The notes beneath the pieces were generated by a model that saw only the letters and a list, made by a program, of their open reading frames with translations, was not told where the DNA came from and ran no database searches. From Thermoanaerobacterales bacterium (GTDB taxonomy: Bacteria; Bacillota; Thermosediminibacteria; Thermosediminibacterales; Tepidanaerobacteraceae), in contig DUMA01000022.1 of assembly GCA_012840135.1 (NCBI GenBank), positions 1-64,000 of the forward strand: 64,000 bases of DNA, given 5' to 3'. Positions 1 to 9,339 of the stretch are shown piece after piece. The position numbers and the translations under genes were made by a program. Position 1 is the first letter of the stretch. The number at the start of each line of letters is the position of its first letter.

Positions 1-56
1 CAAGAGGGCATTTAAGTAAACTTAAGTTTATAGATGATTTTCAATCAAATTCTTAA

Positions 57-160
57 GCTGGCTTTAGCCTGAACAGCGACTTTCAGTCGCAAATAATTCC
101 CTGCACTTCAGTGCAGGGTGGTTCAATATTCACAGGGCATAATATTTGCCCTGTGAACCC
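57..160. repeat. Array of consecutive stem-loops upstream of the prepilin peptidase gene
   Basis: GGCTTTAGCC (60-69); GCGAC-TTTCA-GTCGC (76-90); CCCTGCAC-TTCA-GTGCAGGG (99-118); TTCACAGGGC-N9-GCCCTGTGAA (129-157). Confidence 0.7.
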
Positions 161-194
161 ATTCTTTTATTCATGAAAGTGGCTGATATGCTAT

Positions 195-932
195 ATGCTT
201 TACTTAATTGTATTTATCCTCGGCCTCATAGTTGGCAGTTTTCTTAATGTATGCATATACAGGATACCCAGGGGACAGTCGATAGTTTTCCCGCCTTCCA
301 GCTGCCCTTCTTGCGGCAGGAGGTTAAAACCTCTGCATATGGTGCCGGTTTTAAGCTTTCTTTTACTGGGAGGCAAATGCGCGTATTGCAAAGAGAAGAT
401 TTCTGCGGTGTATCCCATAGTTGAATTGGGTACGGCCGCATTATATACATTTTTGCTATACAGGTTTAGCATAGGGATGTTATTTTTTAAATACAGTTTG
501 CTTTTTTCAATTTTAATTGTTGTTTGTTTTATTGATATGGAAAACCAGATTATCCCTGATGAGATAATCATAGTGGGTTTACTGGCAGGGATAATCTTTT
601 CAAGCGTAGATAAACAAAATCTTTTGAGGGATTATATCCCCGGAGCTATGATCGGGAGTGGCATCATATTGTTAATCGTCATTCTTTCAAGGGGAGGCAT
701 GGGGGGCGGAGATATAAAACTCATGGCGGTAATTGGCATATTTCTGGGATGGCGGAAAGCTCTTTTAACGTTGTTTATTTCCTTTATACTGGGGGGCATA
801 TTCGCATTTTTCTTGCTCATCACCCGTAAAAAGGGCATGAAGGATACGGTACCTTACGGGCCTTTCCTGGGGGCAGCTGTCATTGTAACGGTCTTTTACT
901 ATCCATATATTGTTCCCTATTATTTTAAGTAA
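195..932 (+). CDS. pilD: Prepilin peptidase (type IV leader peptidase, A24 family)
   Basis: CPSCGRRL...CAYCKEKIS cysteine pairs, DMENQIIPDE and GGGDIKLMA catalytic motifs; multiple TM segments. Confidence 0.93.
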   Translation: MLYLIVFILGLIVGSFLNVCIYRIPRGQSIVFPPSSCPSCGRRLKPLHMVPVLSFLLLGGKCAYCKEKISAVYPIVELGTAALYTFLLYRFSIGMLFFKYSLLFSILIVVCFIDMENQIIPDEIIIVGLLAGIIFSSVDKQNLLRDYIPGAMIGSGIILLIVILSRGGMGGGDIKLMAVIGIFLGWRKALLTLFISFILGGIFAFFLLITRKKGMKDTVPYGPFLGAAVIVTVFYYPYIVPYYFK

Positions 933-947
933 GTAGGAGAATAGCTT

Positions 948-1394
948 GTGTATAAACATAGAAAAGGTTTTTCCACTGTAGAATTGCTGGCTGTCCTTGT
1001 AATTTTCTCAATAATAGCTGCCATTGCCACCCAGAATTTTAATTATATCCTATCAAGAGTTAAAATAAACACTACCATAATGGAGCTTGTCGCCAATATA
1101 AGACACGCTCAGCAGATAGCGCTGGGAGAAAGGATCAACTGTTATGTCGTTTTTGACAATAAAAATAAGTTTTACAGCATACGGGTCGACGCCAATCCGA
1201 CTCCGAAAATATTAAAGTGGGTTAATTTTGATAAAAGAATCGATATCACCACCAGTTTTGCAGAAAACCGTTTTCATTTTACTTCACTGGGGGCACCTTC
1301 CGCAGGAGGGACTATTTATATCAAAGACAGTAGTGGCAGGACATACAGGATAACCATACAGGTGGCCACCGGCAGGGTAAAAGTATATTACTAA
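948..1394 (+). CDS. Type IV pilin-like / GspH-FimT-like protein
   Basis: GTG start; KGFSTVELLAVLVIFSIIAAIA prepilin signal. Confidence 0.85.
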   Translation: MYKHRKGFSTVELLAVLVIFSIIAAIATQNFNYILSRVKINTTIMELVANIRHAQQIALGERINCYVVFDNKNKFYSIRVDANPTPKILKWVNFDKRIDITTSFAENRFHFTSLGAPSAGGTIYIKDSSGRTYRITIQVATGRVKVYY

Positions 1395-1419
1395 AAGTAT
1401 ATTACTAAATTACTAAGGT

Positions 1420-2217
1420 GTGGTTATTGTGAAAAGAGATAAAAACTATAGCGGCGGTTTTACTTTGATTGAAATAATGGTAGCCCTTGCCATACTGGGG
1501 ATTGTAATAGTACCAGTTATTGGGCTGTTTTCATCTTCTGTGGAAAATAATTACAAGACAAACCGTGATATTATAGCACTCACGTTGGCAAGGGACATAA
1601 TGGATAAGATAAAAGCAGGCGACACAAACATTGAAGAAGATATTAATTATTATAAAGAAAGATACGAAGTGGAGATAGCCGTAACAGCTCCTGAAAGTAC
1701 TGAAAACAATCGCCTGGGTGTAGTAAAGGTTTATGTTGCTCCCAAAAAGGGTATGAATGCCATAAGTCAGGGCTTGATGCTGGCTTCCTACTCCACCAAT
1801 GTATTCATTGAATCGATAGATACGTCACCGCCAGGGAATGGGAATGGAAATGGAAATGGTAATGGTAATGGTAATGGTGGCGGCAATAATAACGGAGGAG
1901 GAAACGGAGGCGGAGACATCGAAGAGCCGCCGGTCGGAGGAAATGAAGATGATTATTGGGAATGGTTTTACAGTTTGCTGAAATTTTTACGTGCAGTGGG
2001 GGTTATAATTTTAGCCCTGACCATAATTCCTTTAATACTATGGTTAAAGGTTCCGCAACTACATAACCGCCCTTTTATTGAGGCAATCATTGCGTCTTAT
2101 GATGTACTTGTATATATTCATAACACTTACGGATTGATAAACTGGGGGCATTTTAAAAATGAAATAAGAAGGCGATATGGTATTAATTTGACAATAAGTG
2201 ACCTATTTGGTTTTTAA
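1420..2217 (+). CDS. Prepilin-like protein with (GN)n linker and additional C-terminal TM domain
   Basis: GGFTLIEIMVALAILGIVIVPVIGLF signal; GNGNGNGNGNGNGGGNNNGGGNGGG; C-terminal AVGVIILALTIIPLILWL. Confidence 0.8.
   Translation: MVIVKRDKNYSGGFTLIEIMVALAILGIVIVPVIGLFSSSVENNYKTNRDIIALTLARDIMDKIKAGDTNIEEDINYYKERYEVEIAVTAPESTENNRLGVVKVYVAPKKGMNAISQGLMLASYSTNVFIESIDTSPPGNGNGNGNGNGNGNGGGNNNGGGNGGGDIEEPPVGGNEDDYWEWFYSLLKFLRAVGVIILALTIIPLILWLKVPQLHNRPFIEAIIASYDVLVYIHNTYGLINWGHFKNEIRRRYGINLTISDLFGF
1835..1914 (+). repeat. GGNAAT-type hexanucleotide microsatellite encoding Gly-Asn repeat
   Basis: gggaatgggaatggaaatggaaatggtaatggtaatggtaatggt, followed by a GGN/AAY-rich stretch. Confidence 0.8.
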
Positions 2218-2232
2218 CAGGTGGTGGCTCGA

Positions 2233-2703
2233 ATGCCTTTTTTAGAAAAAAAGAAGGGGTTTTCCCTTGTGGAATTACTGGTGGCTTTGGGGCTTGCAAT
2301 GATAATTATGACCGCTGCAAGTCTAGTGTATTTTTCAGGTATCAAAGCCTGGGTGCGCGGTGAAAACCAGGTAGAAGTGCAGCAGAACCTCAGGATAGCC
2401 ATGAATACTCTAAGCAATGAGATACAAATGGCCGATATGATTGAGATATATAAAACGGAAAAAAAATTGGTCCTTTCTTACAATGATGGAAGCACGAGAT
2501 CATATTATTATGATCCTGAGTCAAAAGAAATCAGACTTGGAGAAAGTAACAGCACTGTAGCCATGTACATCAGCGACTTCGACATCAAATATTCGGATAA
2601 TCTGATTTCGATTTCTCTGACTACAGAAGAAAGACCAGGGATAAAGAGCAAAACCTATGAATTTGGAATTAATGCCAGGGGGAAGGAAATTAATGTTAAA
2701 TAA
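2233..2703 (+). CDS. Prepilin-type minor pilin (PilW/GspJ-like)
   Basis: KKGFSLVELLVALGLAMIIMTAASL; ORF track starts at 2221 (GTG); ATG 2233 preferred. Confidence 0.8.
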   Translation: MPFLEKKKGFSLVELLVALGLAMIIMTAASLVYFSGIKAWVRGENQVEVQQNLRIAMNTLSNEIQMADMIEIYKTEKKLVLSYNDGSTRSYYYDPESKEIRLGESNSTVAMYISDFDIKYSDNLISISLTTEERPGIKSKTYEFGINARGKEINVK

Positions 2704-3193
2704 TAATAAGGGGTCAGTATTGGTTATGGTAATGATGTTTACACTTATACTTACAGTCCTTGGTACTTCCGTTCTGGCTGTAACAATGAATGAGTATCGC
2801 ATGGAAAAGGCGTATAGGGATAGCGTGGCGGCCTATTTTCTGGCAGAGGCGGGCTTGGAAAAAGCTGTTTATGAGATAGCCGAAATGGAAAATATTGAAG
2901 GTCTCGAAGCAAAATCCTGGAATATGAATTCTAGCGAAAGAGAAAATCTATTAAAGCCAGGATCTAATGGTGATTATACGGTTACGGTAAAAAACGTACA
3001 GCTAGATGATATAATATATGTGGATCGCCAGCAAACAGTAGTATATAAAAGGATTTATAAAATTGTTTTACAATCCCAGGCATCTATAGATGGAATGACG
3101 AGAAAAATAGAGGCCGGTATAAGAGTGGAAGACTACGAAGCCGACGATATAGAAAATAAAGTAGAAGTCTTATACTGGCATCAATTAAGATAA
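2693..3193 (+). CDS. PilX-like pilus assembly protein
   Basis: MLNNNKGSVLVMVMMFTLILTVLGTSVLAVTMNEYRMEKAYRDSVAAYFLAEAGLEKA; ATG 2693 after GGAAGGAAAT. Confidence 0.75.
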   Translation: MLNNNKGSVLVMVMMFTLILTVLGTSVLAVTMNEYRMEKAYRDSVAAYFLAEAGLEKAVYEIAEMENIEGLEAKSWNMNSSERENLLKPGSNGDYTVTVKNVQLDDIIYVDRQQTVVYKRIYKIVLQSQASIDGMTRKIEAGIRVEDYEADDIENKVEVLYWHQLR

Positions 3194-3213
3194 CAGGGAG
3201 AGAGGAGAACATT

Positions 3214-3486
3214 ATGAAATTAAAAAATTACATGGAAGATGTGGTGCTTTATTTCCTGCCGATAGTTTTAAAAGATATGGACGGCGTATGTAAATGTGAA
3301 GATTGTATGAATGATATAGCGGCTCTAGCTCTAAATAAATTAAAACCTCACTATATCAGCTCAGAAAAAGGAGAGATTTATTCCAGGCTGGAAGAAATGT
3401 ATACTCAATTTCGGGTGGACGTAATTGCTGCGATCATGGAATCCGCCCAGCAAGTATCGAAAAGTCCGAGACATAAGAACGTGTAG
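3214..3486 (+). CDS. ComFB family protein (late competence development family)
   Basis: ED-VV---LP--L-DMDGVCKCEDCMNDIAALALNKLKPHYISSEKGE pattern. Confidence 0.85.
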   Translation: MKLKNYMEDVVLYFLPIVLKDMDGVCKCEDCMNDIAALALNKLKPHYISSEKGEIYSRLEEMYTQFRVDVIAAIMESAQQVSKSPRHKNV

Positions 3487-3498
3487 GCTGGTGTAGAA

Positions 3499-4557
3499 AT
3501 GTTTGGAGTAGGAAATAAAATACTGGGTTTAGACATAGGCAGCAGCATCATAAAATGGATTGTATACAGTGAAGATAAAAACATGCCATTAGTATATAAT
3601 TGGGGTTTTGAGAAAACACCGTATGGAGCTGTCAAAAACGGCAGGATCTTTGAAAGACAAATTCTTCTGACTAAACTTAAGGAAATTATTGTAAACAATG
3701 GCATAAAAGTGAATAAAGCATCAATAACATTGTCATGTCCAGAGATGATCATCAGGACAGTGACTATTCCAAAACTTAAACAGAGGGAAATCCAAAATGT
3801 GGTAAGATTTGAAGCTGAGCAGTTTATTCCAGGCAACAGCGATGAGTATATTATTGATTACAAAATATATGGAGAAACAAAAGAGAATCAGAACGATTTA
3901 TTAAAAACCCTTATAGTAGCTTTGCCTTCAGGCATTGTGCAAAATTACATAGAGCTGTTAGAAGATCTTTCCATCAAACCTCTAGCAGTGGATTTTAACG
4001 GTAACAGTGCTTGCCGGTTTTTAAACCTTTTTTTAAAAAATATTCGTGATAAGGATTATGTACTGATAGATATGGGAGCTTCTAATACTATAATCACCAT
4101 AGCTGAAAGGGGTGTTCCGGTTCTAACCCGTCTTGTACAAATCGGAAGTGAAGAAATGGTTCGGACCGTTGCAAATTCCTTTAATCTTAATCTGGAGGAT
4201 GGAGAAAAATACATTAAGACTCACGGCAGGGTTTTTTTAGATAATGAACAGCCGGAAGATAAAATATTGTGGGAAATGATGACAAGTATCATGCCTACTG
4301 TGGAATTGCTTTTAAAAGATATTTTTCAGTCCCTGGAGTTTTATAAATCCATGACTAAAAAATCTATAGATACAACTTTAATGATAGGGGGAGGCAGTTA
4401 TTTAAAAAACATAGATAAGTATGTTGCACAGCAGTTGAGCATGAACATTTTACCGCTGAAAGGAATTTTCCCTTTAAAAATGAAAAAAGAAATGCAAGCA
4501 GACATTGTAAGTTTATTTTGCAACGTTTTAGGCCTTGCTTTTCGGGAGGGAGAATAA
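3499..4557 (+). CDS. pilM: Type IV pilus assembly protein PilM
   Basis: ILGLDIGSSIIKW actin-like N-terminus, DKDYVLIDMGASNT; followed by pilN/pilO-like genes. Confidence 0.9.
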   Translation: MFGVGNKILGLDIGSSIIKWIVYSEDKNMPLVYNWGFEKTPYGAVKNGRIFERQILLTKLKEIIVNNGIKVNKASITLSCPEMIIRTVTIPKLKQREIQNVVRFEAEQFIPGNSDEYIIDYKIYGETKENQNDLLKTLIVALPSGIVQNYIELLEDLSIKPLAVDFNGNSACRFLNLFLKNIRDKDYVLIDMGASNTIITIAERGVPVLTRLVQIGSEEMVRTVANSFNLNLEDGEKYIKTHGRVFLDNEQPEDKILWEMMTSIMPTVELLLKDIFQSLEFYKSMTKKSIDTTLMIGGGSYLKNIDKYVAQQLSMNILPLKGIFPLKMKKEMQADIVSLFCNVLGLAFREGE

Positions 4558-4558
4558 A

Positions 4559-5116
4559 TTGAAAAATGAAATAAATCTTCTACCCGAAAAGTATAAAAAT
4601 TTGAGGCAGAAAAACCGGTGGAAAAGACTAAAAATAGCAGGAATAATTATCTTGGCAATTTTTGCTGCTGCTTTGATTTATGTACCTCTTTTTTTAATAA
4701 ATAAGATGTCGGCCGAAAGTATAATGCTAAAAAATCAATTAGTAAGCATGAAGGATGTCTCAGATTACAGGATGACAAAGCAGGAACTAGCACAGGATCT
4801 GACCAGGTGGCAAAATATTATAAAAAACCTGCAATCAAAAGGGAATGAATGGTCAAAAATTATTTCTGAAATAGGTCAAAATGTGCCTGAAGGAATGGAA
4901 CTCACATCGATAAACTTTACAAATGACGGAAGCTTAAAAGTATCCGGCCAGGCTCAAAACTATAATCTTGTAGCTCAATTCCTGGTTAATTTGCAGAACA
5001 TGACCATAATAACAGAGGCTGAACCGATCAGCATAATCCAGCAGGAAAGCGGTTTGTACGGTTTTGAAATCAATTGCATTATTGCAAACGGAAGTGATAA
5101 GAATGAAGCTAAGTAG
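4559..5116 (+). CDS. pilN: PilN-like fimbrial assembly protein
   Basis: TTG start after GGGAGGGA; KNEINLLPEKYKN motif and one TM. Confidence 0.82.
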   Translation: MKNEINLLPEKYKNLRQKNRWKRLKIAGIIILAIFAAALIYVPLFLINKMSAESIMLKNQLVSMKDVSDYRMTKQELAQDLTRWQNIIKNLQSKGNEWSKIISEIGQNVPEGMELTSINFTNDGSLKVSGQAQNYNLVAQFLVNLQNMTIITEAEPISIIQQESGLYGFEINCIIANGSDKNEAK

Positions 5117-5990
5117 GCGAGAGATTAACCTTTTGGCCATTGCACTGGTCGGATTAGCTTTTTTTATTTATTATAATTTTTTTCTCTCAAACTATATATA
5201 TAAATATCTTTTACTTAAAAAAGACATAAGCATAAGTCAAAAGCAACTTTTGAGTTTGCAAAAAGACAAAAACGACATCGATTCTTTAATCAAGGAAATA
5301 GAAAAAAGTAAAAAGCAAATTGCAGAGATGGAATTGTTGGTACCGCCCAGCAAGAAGATACCGGAGATCATCACACAGCTCGAAAGCCTTTCAAAAGACG
5401 CTGGAGTCAAATTGAAAGGTATTACTTTCGAAAATCCCCAGGATCAAAGCAAGGGAGAAAAGCAACAAGCGGGTACCAGCCAATCATCACCACAAGATAA
5501 GAATATCAATAACAACGATTATGTTGAGATACTCATGCAATTAAATTTGGAAGGACCTTACAGTAATATTATATCCTTCCTGAACTCTATGGAGAATTTT
5601 AAAAGGTTGTACAATGTTAGAAATATTACCCTGAATAAAAAGCAGGGAGATACTGGAGAAAATCTTGAGCTGCAGCTTGGAATAATTGCATATGCTATTA
5701 AATTTAACAATAAGCTCATGCAAGAACCTTCAACCTATGATTTTATGGGAAAAAATTATGGCCGGCAGAACCCGTTTAAGTCTCTGCAAACGGGGAATAA
5801 TTCATTGGCGATTACAAATCCATCCGTAGCGCCAGTGCCGACCCAAAATGCACCAAAACCAGATAGTGGTGTTTCCAATCAGAGCAAAGCACCTACAAAT
5901 CCTCAGAATAGCCAGGACGACAAGATGATTACGGATTTTATGGAAAGATTCCTTAAATTAATTTTGGAAGATGTACAAAAGAATCAATAA
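5103..5990 (+). CDS. pilO: PilO-like type IV pilus assembly protein
   Basis: Short N-terminus, TM, coiled coil, then PPSKKIPEIITQLESLSKDAGVKLKGI; downstream of pilMN. Confidence 0.8.
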   Translation: MKLSRREINLLAIALVGLAFFIYYNFFLSNYIYKYLLLKKDISISQKQLLSLQKDKNDIDSLIKEIEKSKKQIAEMELLVPPSKKIPEIITQLESLSKDAGVKLKGITFENPQDQSKGEKQQAGTSQSSPQDKNINNNDYVEILMQLNLEGPYSNIISFLNSMENFKRLYNVRNITLNKKQGDTGENLELQLGIIAYAIKFNNKLMQEPSTYDFMGKNYGRQNPFKSLQTGNNSLAITNPSVAPVPTQNAPKPDSGVSNQSKAPTNPQNSQDDKMITDFMERFLKLILEDVQKNQ

Positions 5991-6023
5991 AACAACTTTT
6001 TGTCATAATTAGGAGGACAGAGC

Positions 6024-6536
6024 GTGAAAAAAACGAACATAATATTGATAGGATTCATGGCAACAGGTAAGACTTCTGTTGGGAAAAAAATCGCTGACTT
6101 ATTAAAAATGGATTTTTTGGATACTGATTTACTCATAGAAAAATCTCTGGGCTTAACAGTGCCGGAGATTTTTGCAAGGTTTGGAGAAAAATATTTTAGA
6201 GAAAAAGAGAGTCAAATAGCTAAAGAAATGGCAAGCAAGAATAATGTAGTGGTAGCCACCGGCGGCGGAATTGTCCTAAATCCTGATAACATGAAATTTC
6301 TTTGTAGCAACGGAATAATAGCATGGCTTAAAGCTCCCGTAGAGCTGATTTATAAAAGGATTAGATTCGACAGTTACAGGCCCCTATCTTATAACAAAAG
6401 CATTGAGGAAATCGAGGAAATGTATAAAAAAAGGTATGATTTATATGAGAGATATGCTGATTTTTGCATAGATGTTTCGAAAAAATCTGTGGAGAGTATT
6501 GCTGGAGAAATAGTGACTTATTACAATAGGATCTGA
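6024..6536 (+). CDS. aroK: Shikimate kinase
   Basis: NIILIGFMATGKTSVGKKIA Walker A; DTDLLIE; GGGIV. Confidence 0.95.
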   Translation: MKKTNIILIGFMATGKTSVGKKIADLLKMDFLDTDLLIEKSLGLTVPEIFARFGEKYFREKESQIAKEMASKNNVVVATGGGIVLNPDNMKFLCSNGIIAWLKAPVELIYKRIRFDSYRPLSYNKSIEEIEEMYKKRYDLYERYADFCIDVSKKSVESIAGEIVTYYNRI

Positions 6537-6676
6537 GATTGTAATATCCGGGGCACCGTTCTTAAATGCAAAAAATGAAATTCAAATGCTGCTATATCAA
6601 AAAAACTTTTTTTGACCTGTTCAAAAAGTGGAAAATATGGTAATATAATTTGGGAGTTTTTTTGCGGAGGTCTGAT

Positions 6677-7123
6677 ATGAAGATAAAAATAATAAACGGG
6701 CCCAATTTAAACCTCCTGGGTATAAGGGATAAAAAAATATATGGCGAAACATCCCTTGACGAAATTAATGAAAACATCAGTAAAAAGGCTCTTGAAATGG
6801 GGGCCACGGTGGATTTTTTCCAGTCAAACAGTGAAGGCGCTATTATAGATGAAATTCAAAAATGCCTGGGCAACTACGACGGAATAATCATAAATCCCGG
6901 AGGATATACTCACTATAGTGTAGCCATAAGGGATGCGTTGGAAGCCGTAAGGATACCGACCGTAGAAGTTCATCTGAGCAATATATTTAGCAGGGAAGAT
7001 TTCAGGCGAACGACCATTACAGGACAAAGAGCTATGGGTATAATAGCGGGTCTGGGGGCGGAAGGATATATTCTTGCACTTATTGGTTTGAAGAATATCC
7101 TTTGTAAAAAGGAGGGGATTTAA
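6677..7123 (+). CDS. aroQ: 3-dehydroquinate dehydratase, type II
   Basis: IINGPNLNLLGIRDKKIYG; FFQSNSEG; INPGGYTHYSVAIRDAL; EVHLSN. Confidence 0.96.
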   Translation: MKIKIINGPNLNLLGIRDKKIYGETSLDEINENISKKALEMGATVDFFQSNSEGAIIDEIQKCLGNYDGIIINPGGYTHYSVAIRDALEAVRIPTVEVHLSNIFSREDFRRTTITGQRAMGIIAGLGAEGYILALIGLKNILCKKEGI

Positions 7124-7138
7124 ATATACTCTAAAAGG

Positions 7139-8197
7139 TTGGAAACACTTAGAAGTAAGCTTGTTGAAAAAAATTTGGACTGTTTTTTGATAAGCAAGCC
7201 CGAGAACCAGTTTTATATCAGCGGCTTTTCCGGTGGTGAAGGAGTGGTCGCCGTTACCTGCAGAGGTGCCGCTATCATTACAGATTCCAGATATACAGAA
7301 CAGGCAAAAACCGAAGCACCGGGTTTTGCGATTTTAGAGCAAAAAGCAGGTGTTTCGCCTTTTGAAGTCTGTGCAAATAATTTTAAATCAGAGATAAAGA
7401 ATGTGGGGTTTGAAAGCCACTATATTACATATGATCAGTTTGAGGATATAAAAAAATACTTTGAAGGCATTGATGTTAAACCTGCAGGAAGCTTGGTAGA
7501 AGAGCTCAGGACGATCAAAGAACCACATGAAATTGAAATGATAAAAAAAGCTCAGGAAATCACCGACAAAACTTTTGTTCATATTCTCAAATATATAAAA
7601 CCCGGGGTTGCAGAAAAGGATCTGGCATGTGAAATGGAATATTTTATGAAGAAAAACGGTGCCGATGGGATTGCTTTTGATACCATATTGGCATCTGGCC
7701 CTAGGAGTTCTCTACCCCACGGGAGAGCTTCAGGGCGGAAGATTCAGTACGGTGACTTTATAACTATGGATTTTGGCGCCCGTTACTCCTGGTACTGTTC
7801 GGATATGACAAGAACCGTATTTTTAGGCAGGCCCGATGACACACAGGTCAAAATCTACAATATAGTGCTGGAAGCTCAGAAAAGAGCCCTGGAATATATA
7901 AAATCGGGACTTTTGGGGAAAGATGTAGATAGATTGGCAAGGGAAGTAATAGATAAAAGCGGTTACGGAAATAACTTTGGCCACGGTTTGGGTCACGGTG
8001 TCGGTATTGAGATACATGAATCTCCCAGGCTGTCGCCGAAAGGAGATATGGAACTTTTGCCGGGCATGGTAGTGACGGTTGAACCGGGCATATACATAGA
8101 AAATTACGGTGGTGTGAGAATAGAGGACATGGTGGTGGTTACACAAAACGGGTGTGATAATTTAACCAAATCCGACAAGCATTTAATTTTATTATAG
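7139..8197 (+). CDS. Xaa-Pro peptidase (M24 family)
   Basis: [64 protein letters not shown]. Confidence 0.95.
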   Translation: METLRSKLVEKNLDCFLISKPENQFYISGFSGGEGVVAVTCRGAAIITDSRYTEQAKTEAPGFAILEQKAGVSPFEVCANNFKSEIKNVGFESHYITYDQFEDIKKYFEGIDVKPAGSLVEELRTIKEPHEIEMIKKAQEITDKTFVHILKYIKPGVAEKDLACEMEYFMKKNGADGIAFDTILASGPRSSLPHGRASGRKIQYGDFITMDFGARYSWYCSDMTRTVFLGRPDDTQVKIYNIVLEAQKRALEYIKSGLLGKDVDRLAREVIDKSGYGNNFGHGLGHGVGIEIHESPRLSPKGDMELLPGMVVTVEPGIYIENYGGVRIEDMVVVTQNGCDNLTKSDKHLILL

Positions 8198-8228
8198 AAT
8201 AGTATATATTTTTGGGAGGTATTCATGC

Positions 8229-8786
8229 ATGATATCTACAAACGATTTAAGAACAGGCGTGACCGTTGAAATTGATGGAGATGTATTCATGGTAGTGGAT
8301 TTTCAGCATGTTAAACCCGGCAAAGGTGCTGCTTTTGTTAGAACTAAAATAAAAAATGTAAAAACCGGCCAGGTTTTTGAAAGGACCTTTAGAGCAGGTG
8401 AAAAACTAAATCGTGCAGTCATCGAAAGAAAAACCATGCAGTACCTGTATGAAAGCGGTGAAACCTATTATTTTATGGATACACAAACCTTTGAGCAAAT
8501 TCCTTTGAACAAAGATCAGCTGGGGGATTCTATAAAATATTTAAAAGAAAACATGGAAGTTATGGTTATGTTTTATGAAGGCGTTTCTATTGGAATTGAA
8601 CTCCCCACATTTGTGGAACTTCAGGTCATTGAAACAGAACCCGGTTTTAAGGGTGATACTGCCACTGGAGGTTCAAAACCCGCTACCCTGGAAACTGGGG
8701 CGGTAGTGCAGGTCCCCCTTTTTATAAATAAAGGCGATGTCATAAGAGTTGATACCAGAACAGGTGAATATCTGAGCAGGGTTTAA
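8229..8786 (+). CDS. efp: Translation elongation factor P
   Basis: [53 protein letters not shown]-terminus. Confidence 0.98.
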   Translation: MISTNDLRTGVTVEIDGDVFMVVDFQHVKPGKGAAFVRTKIKNVKTGQVFERTFRAGEKLNRAVIERKTMQYLYESGETYYFMDTQTFEQIPLNKDQLGDSIKYLKENMEVMVMFYEGVSIGIELPTFVELQVIETEPGFKGDTATGGSKPATLETGAVVQVPLFINKGDVIRVDTRTGEYLSRV

Positions 8787-8806
8787 TTTGAAAGGAGGCA
8801 GTCAAA

Positions 8807-9238
8807 ATGAGTGATTTTAAGTCGAAAGTTTCCTATGTAAAAGGTCTTGCTGATGGTCTGGAATTACAGGATTCCAAAGAAAAGAAGTTGATGATGGAAA
8901 TTATAAGTGTGCTGACGGAGATGGGAGAAGCGCTGGATGAACTGGAAAATGCTGTTCAAGAGAATCAAGAATACCTGGAAAGTATCGACGAAGATTTAGG
9001 TGAATTGGAAGAGAATTACTACGGTTCCGATGACGATGATGATTATGATGAAGATGAAGATGATTTTGACGAGGATGAGCTGGATTTTGACGATGAAGAT
9101 TTTATCGAGGTTGAGTGTCCAAAATGTCATGAAACGGTTTATATCGATGAAGACCTTGTTGATGAAGATGGAAAAGCAGAATGCCCCAATTGTAAAGTTA
9201 TGATAGACGTAAAACAAATTGAAAATGACATGGAGTAA
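8807..9238 (+). CDS. Conserved protein with acidic linker and C-terminal zinc ribbon (CD1247-type N-terminal domain likely)
   Basis: SDFKSKVSYVKGLADGLELQDSKEKKLMMEIISVLTEMGEALDELE; poly-D/E; CPKCHETVYIDEDLVDEDGKAECPNC. Confidence 0.75.
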   Translation: MSDFKSKVSYVKGLADGLELQDSKEKKLMMEIISVLTEMGEALDELENAVQENQEYLESIDEDLGELEENYYGSDDDDDYDEDEDDFDEDELDFDDEDFIEVECPKCHETVYIDEDLVDEDGKAECPNCKVMIDVKQIENDME

Positions 9239-9250
9239 CCTGGAGCATAA

Positions 9251-9279
9251 GAGGGTTTTTAAAAACCCTCTTTTTTTTT
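9251..9279 (+). terminator. Intrinsic terminator
   Basis: GAGGGTTTTTAAAAACCCTC followed by T9. Confidence 0.9.
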
Positions 9280-9339
9280 GTACCAGTCATAATGAAGGTA
9301 AAAGTTAAATATAAATTTATAAAAAGGGAGGACAAGAAA

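Noticed and set aside
1835-1914. Possible CRISPR or tandem-repeat array
   Set aside because: Hexanucleotide repeats without spacers inside a coding frame (Gly-Asn linker), not CRISPR.
6612-6649. Sigma-A promoter TTGACC...TATAAT upstream of aroQ
   Set aside because: The spacer is about 26 nt, too long for a standard promoter.
9000-9203. 67-aa plus ORF within the acidic protein gene
   Set aside because: Alternative frame of a GAT/GAA-rich acidic linker (Met-rich translation), a compositional artefact.
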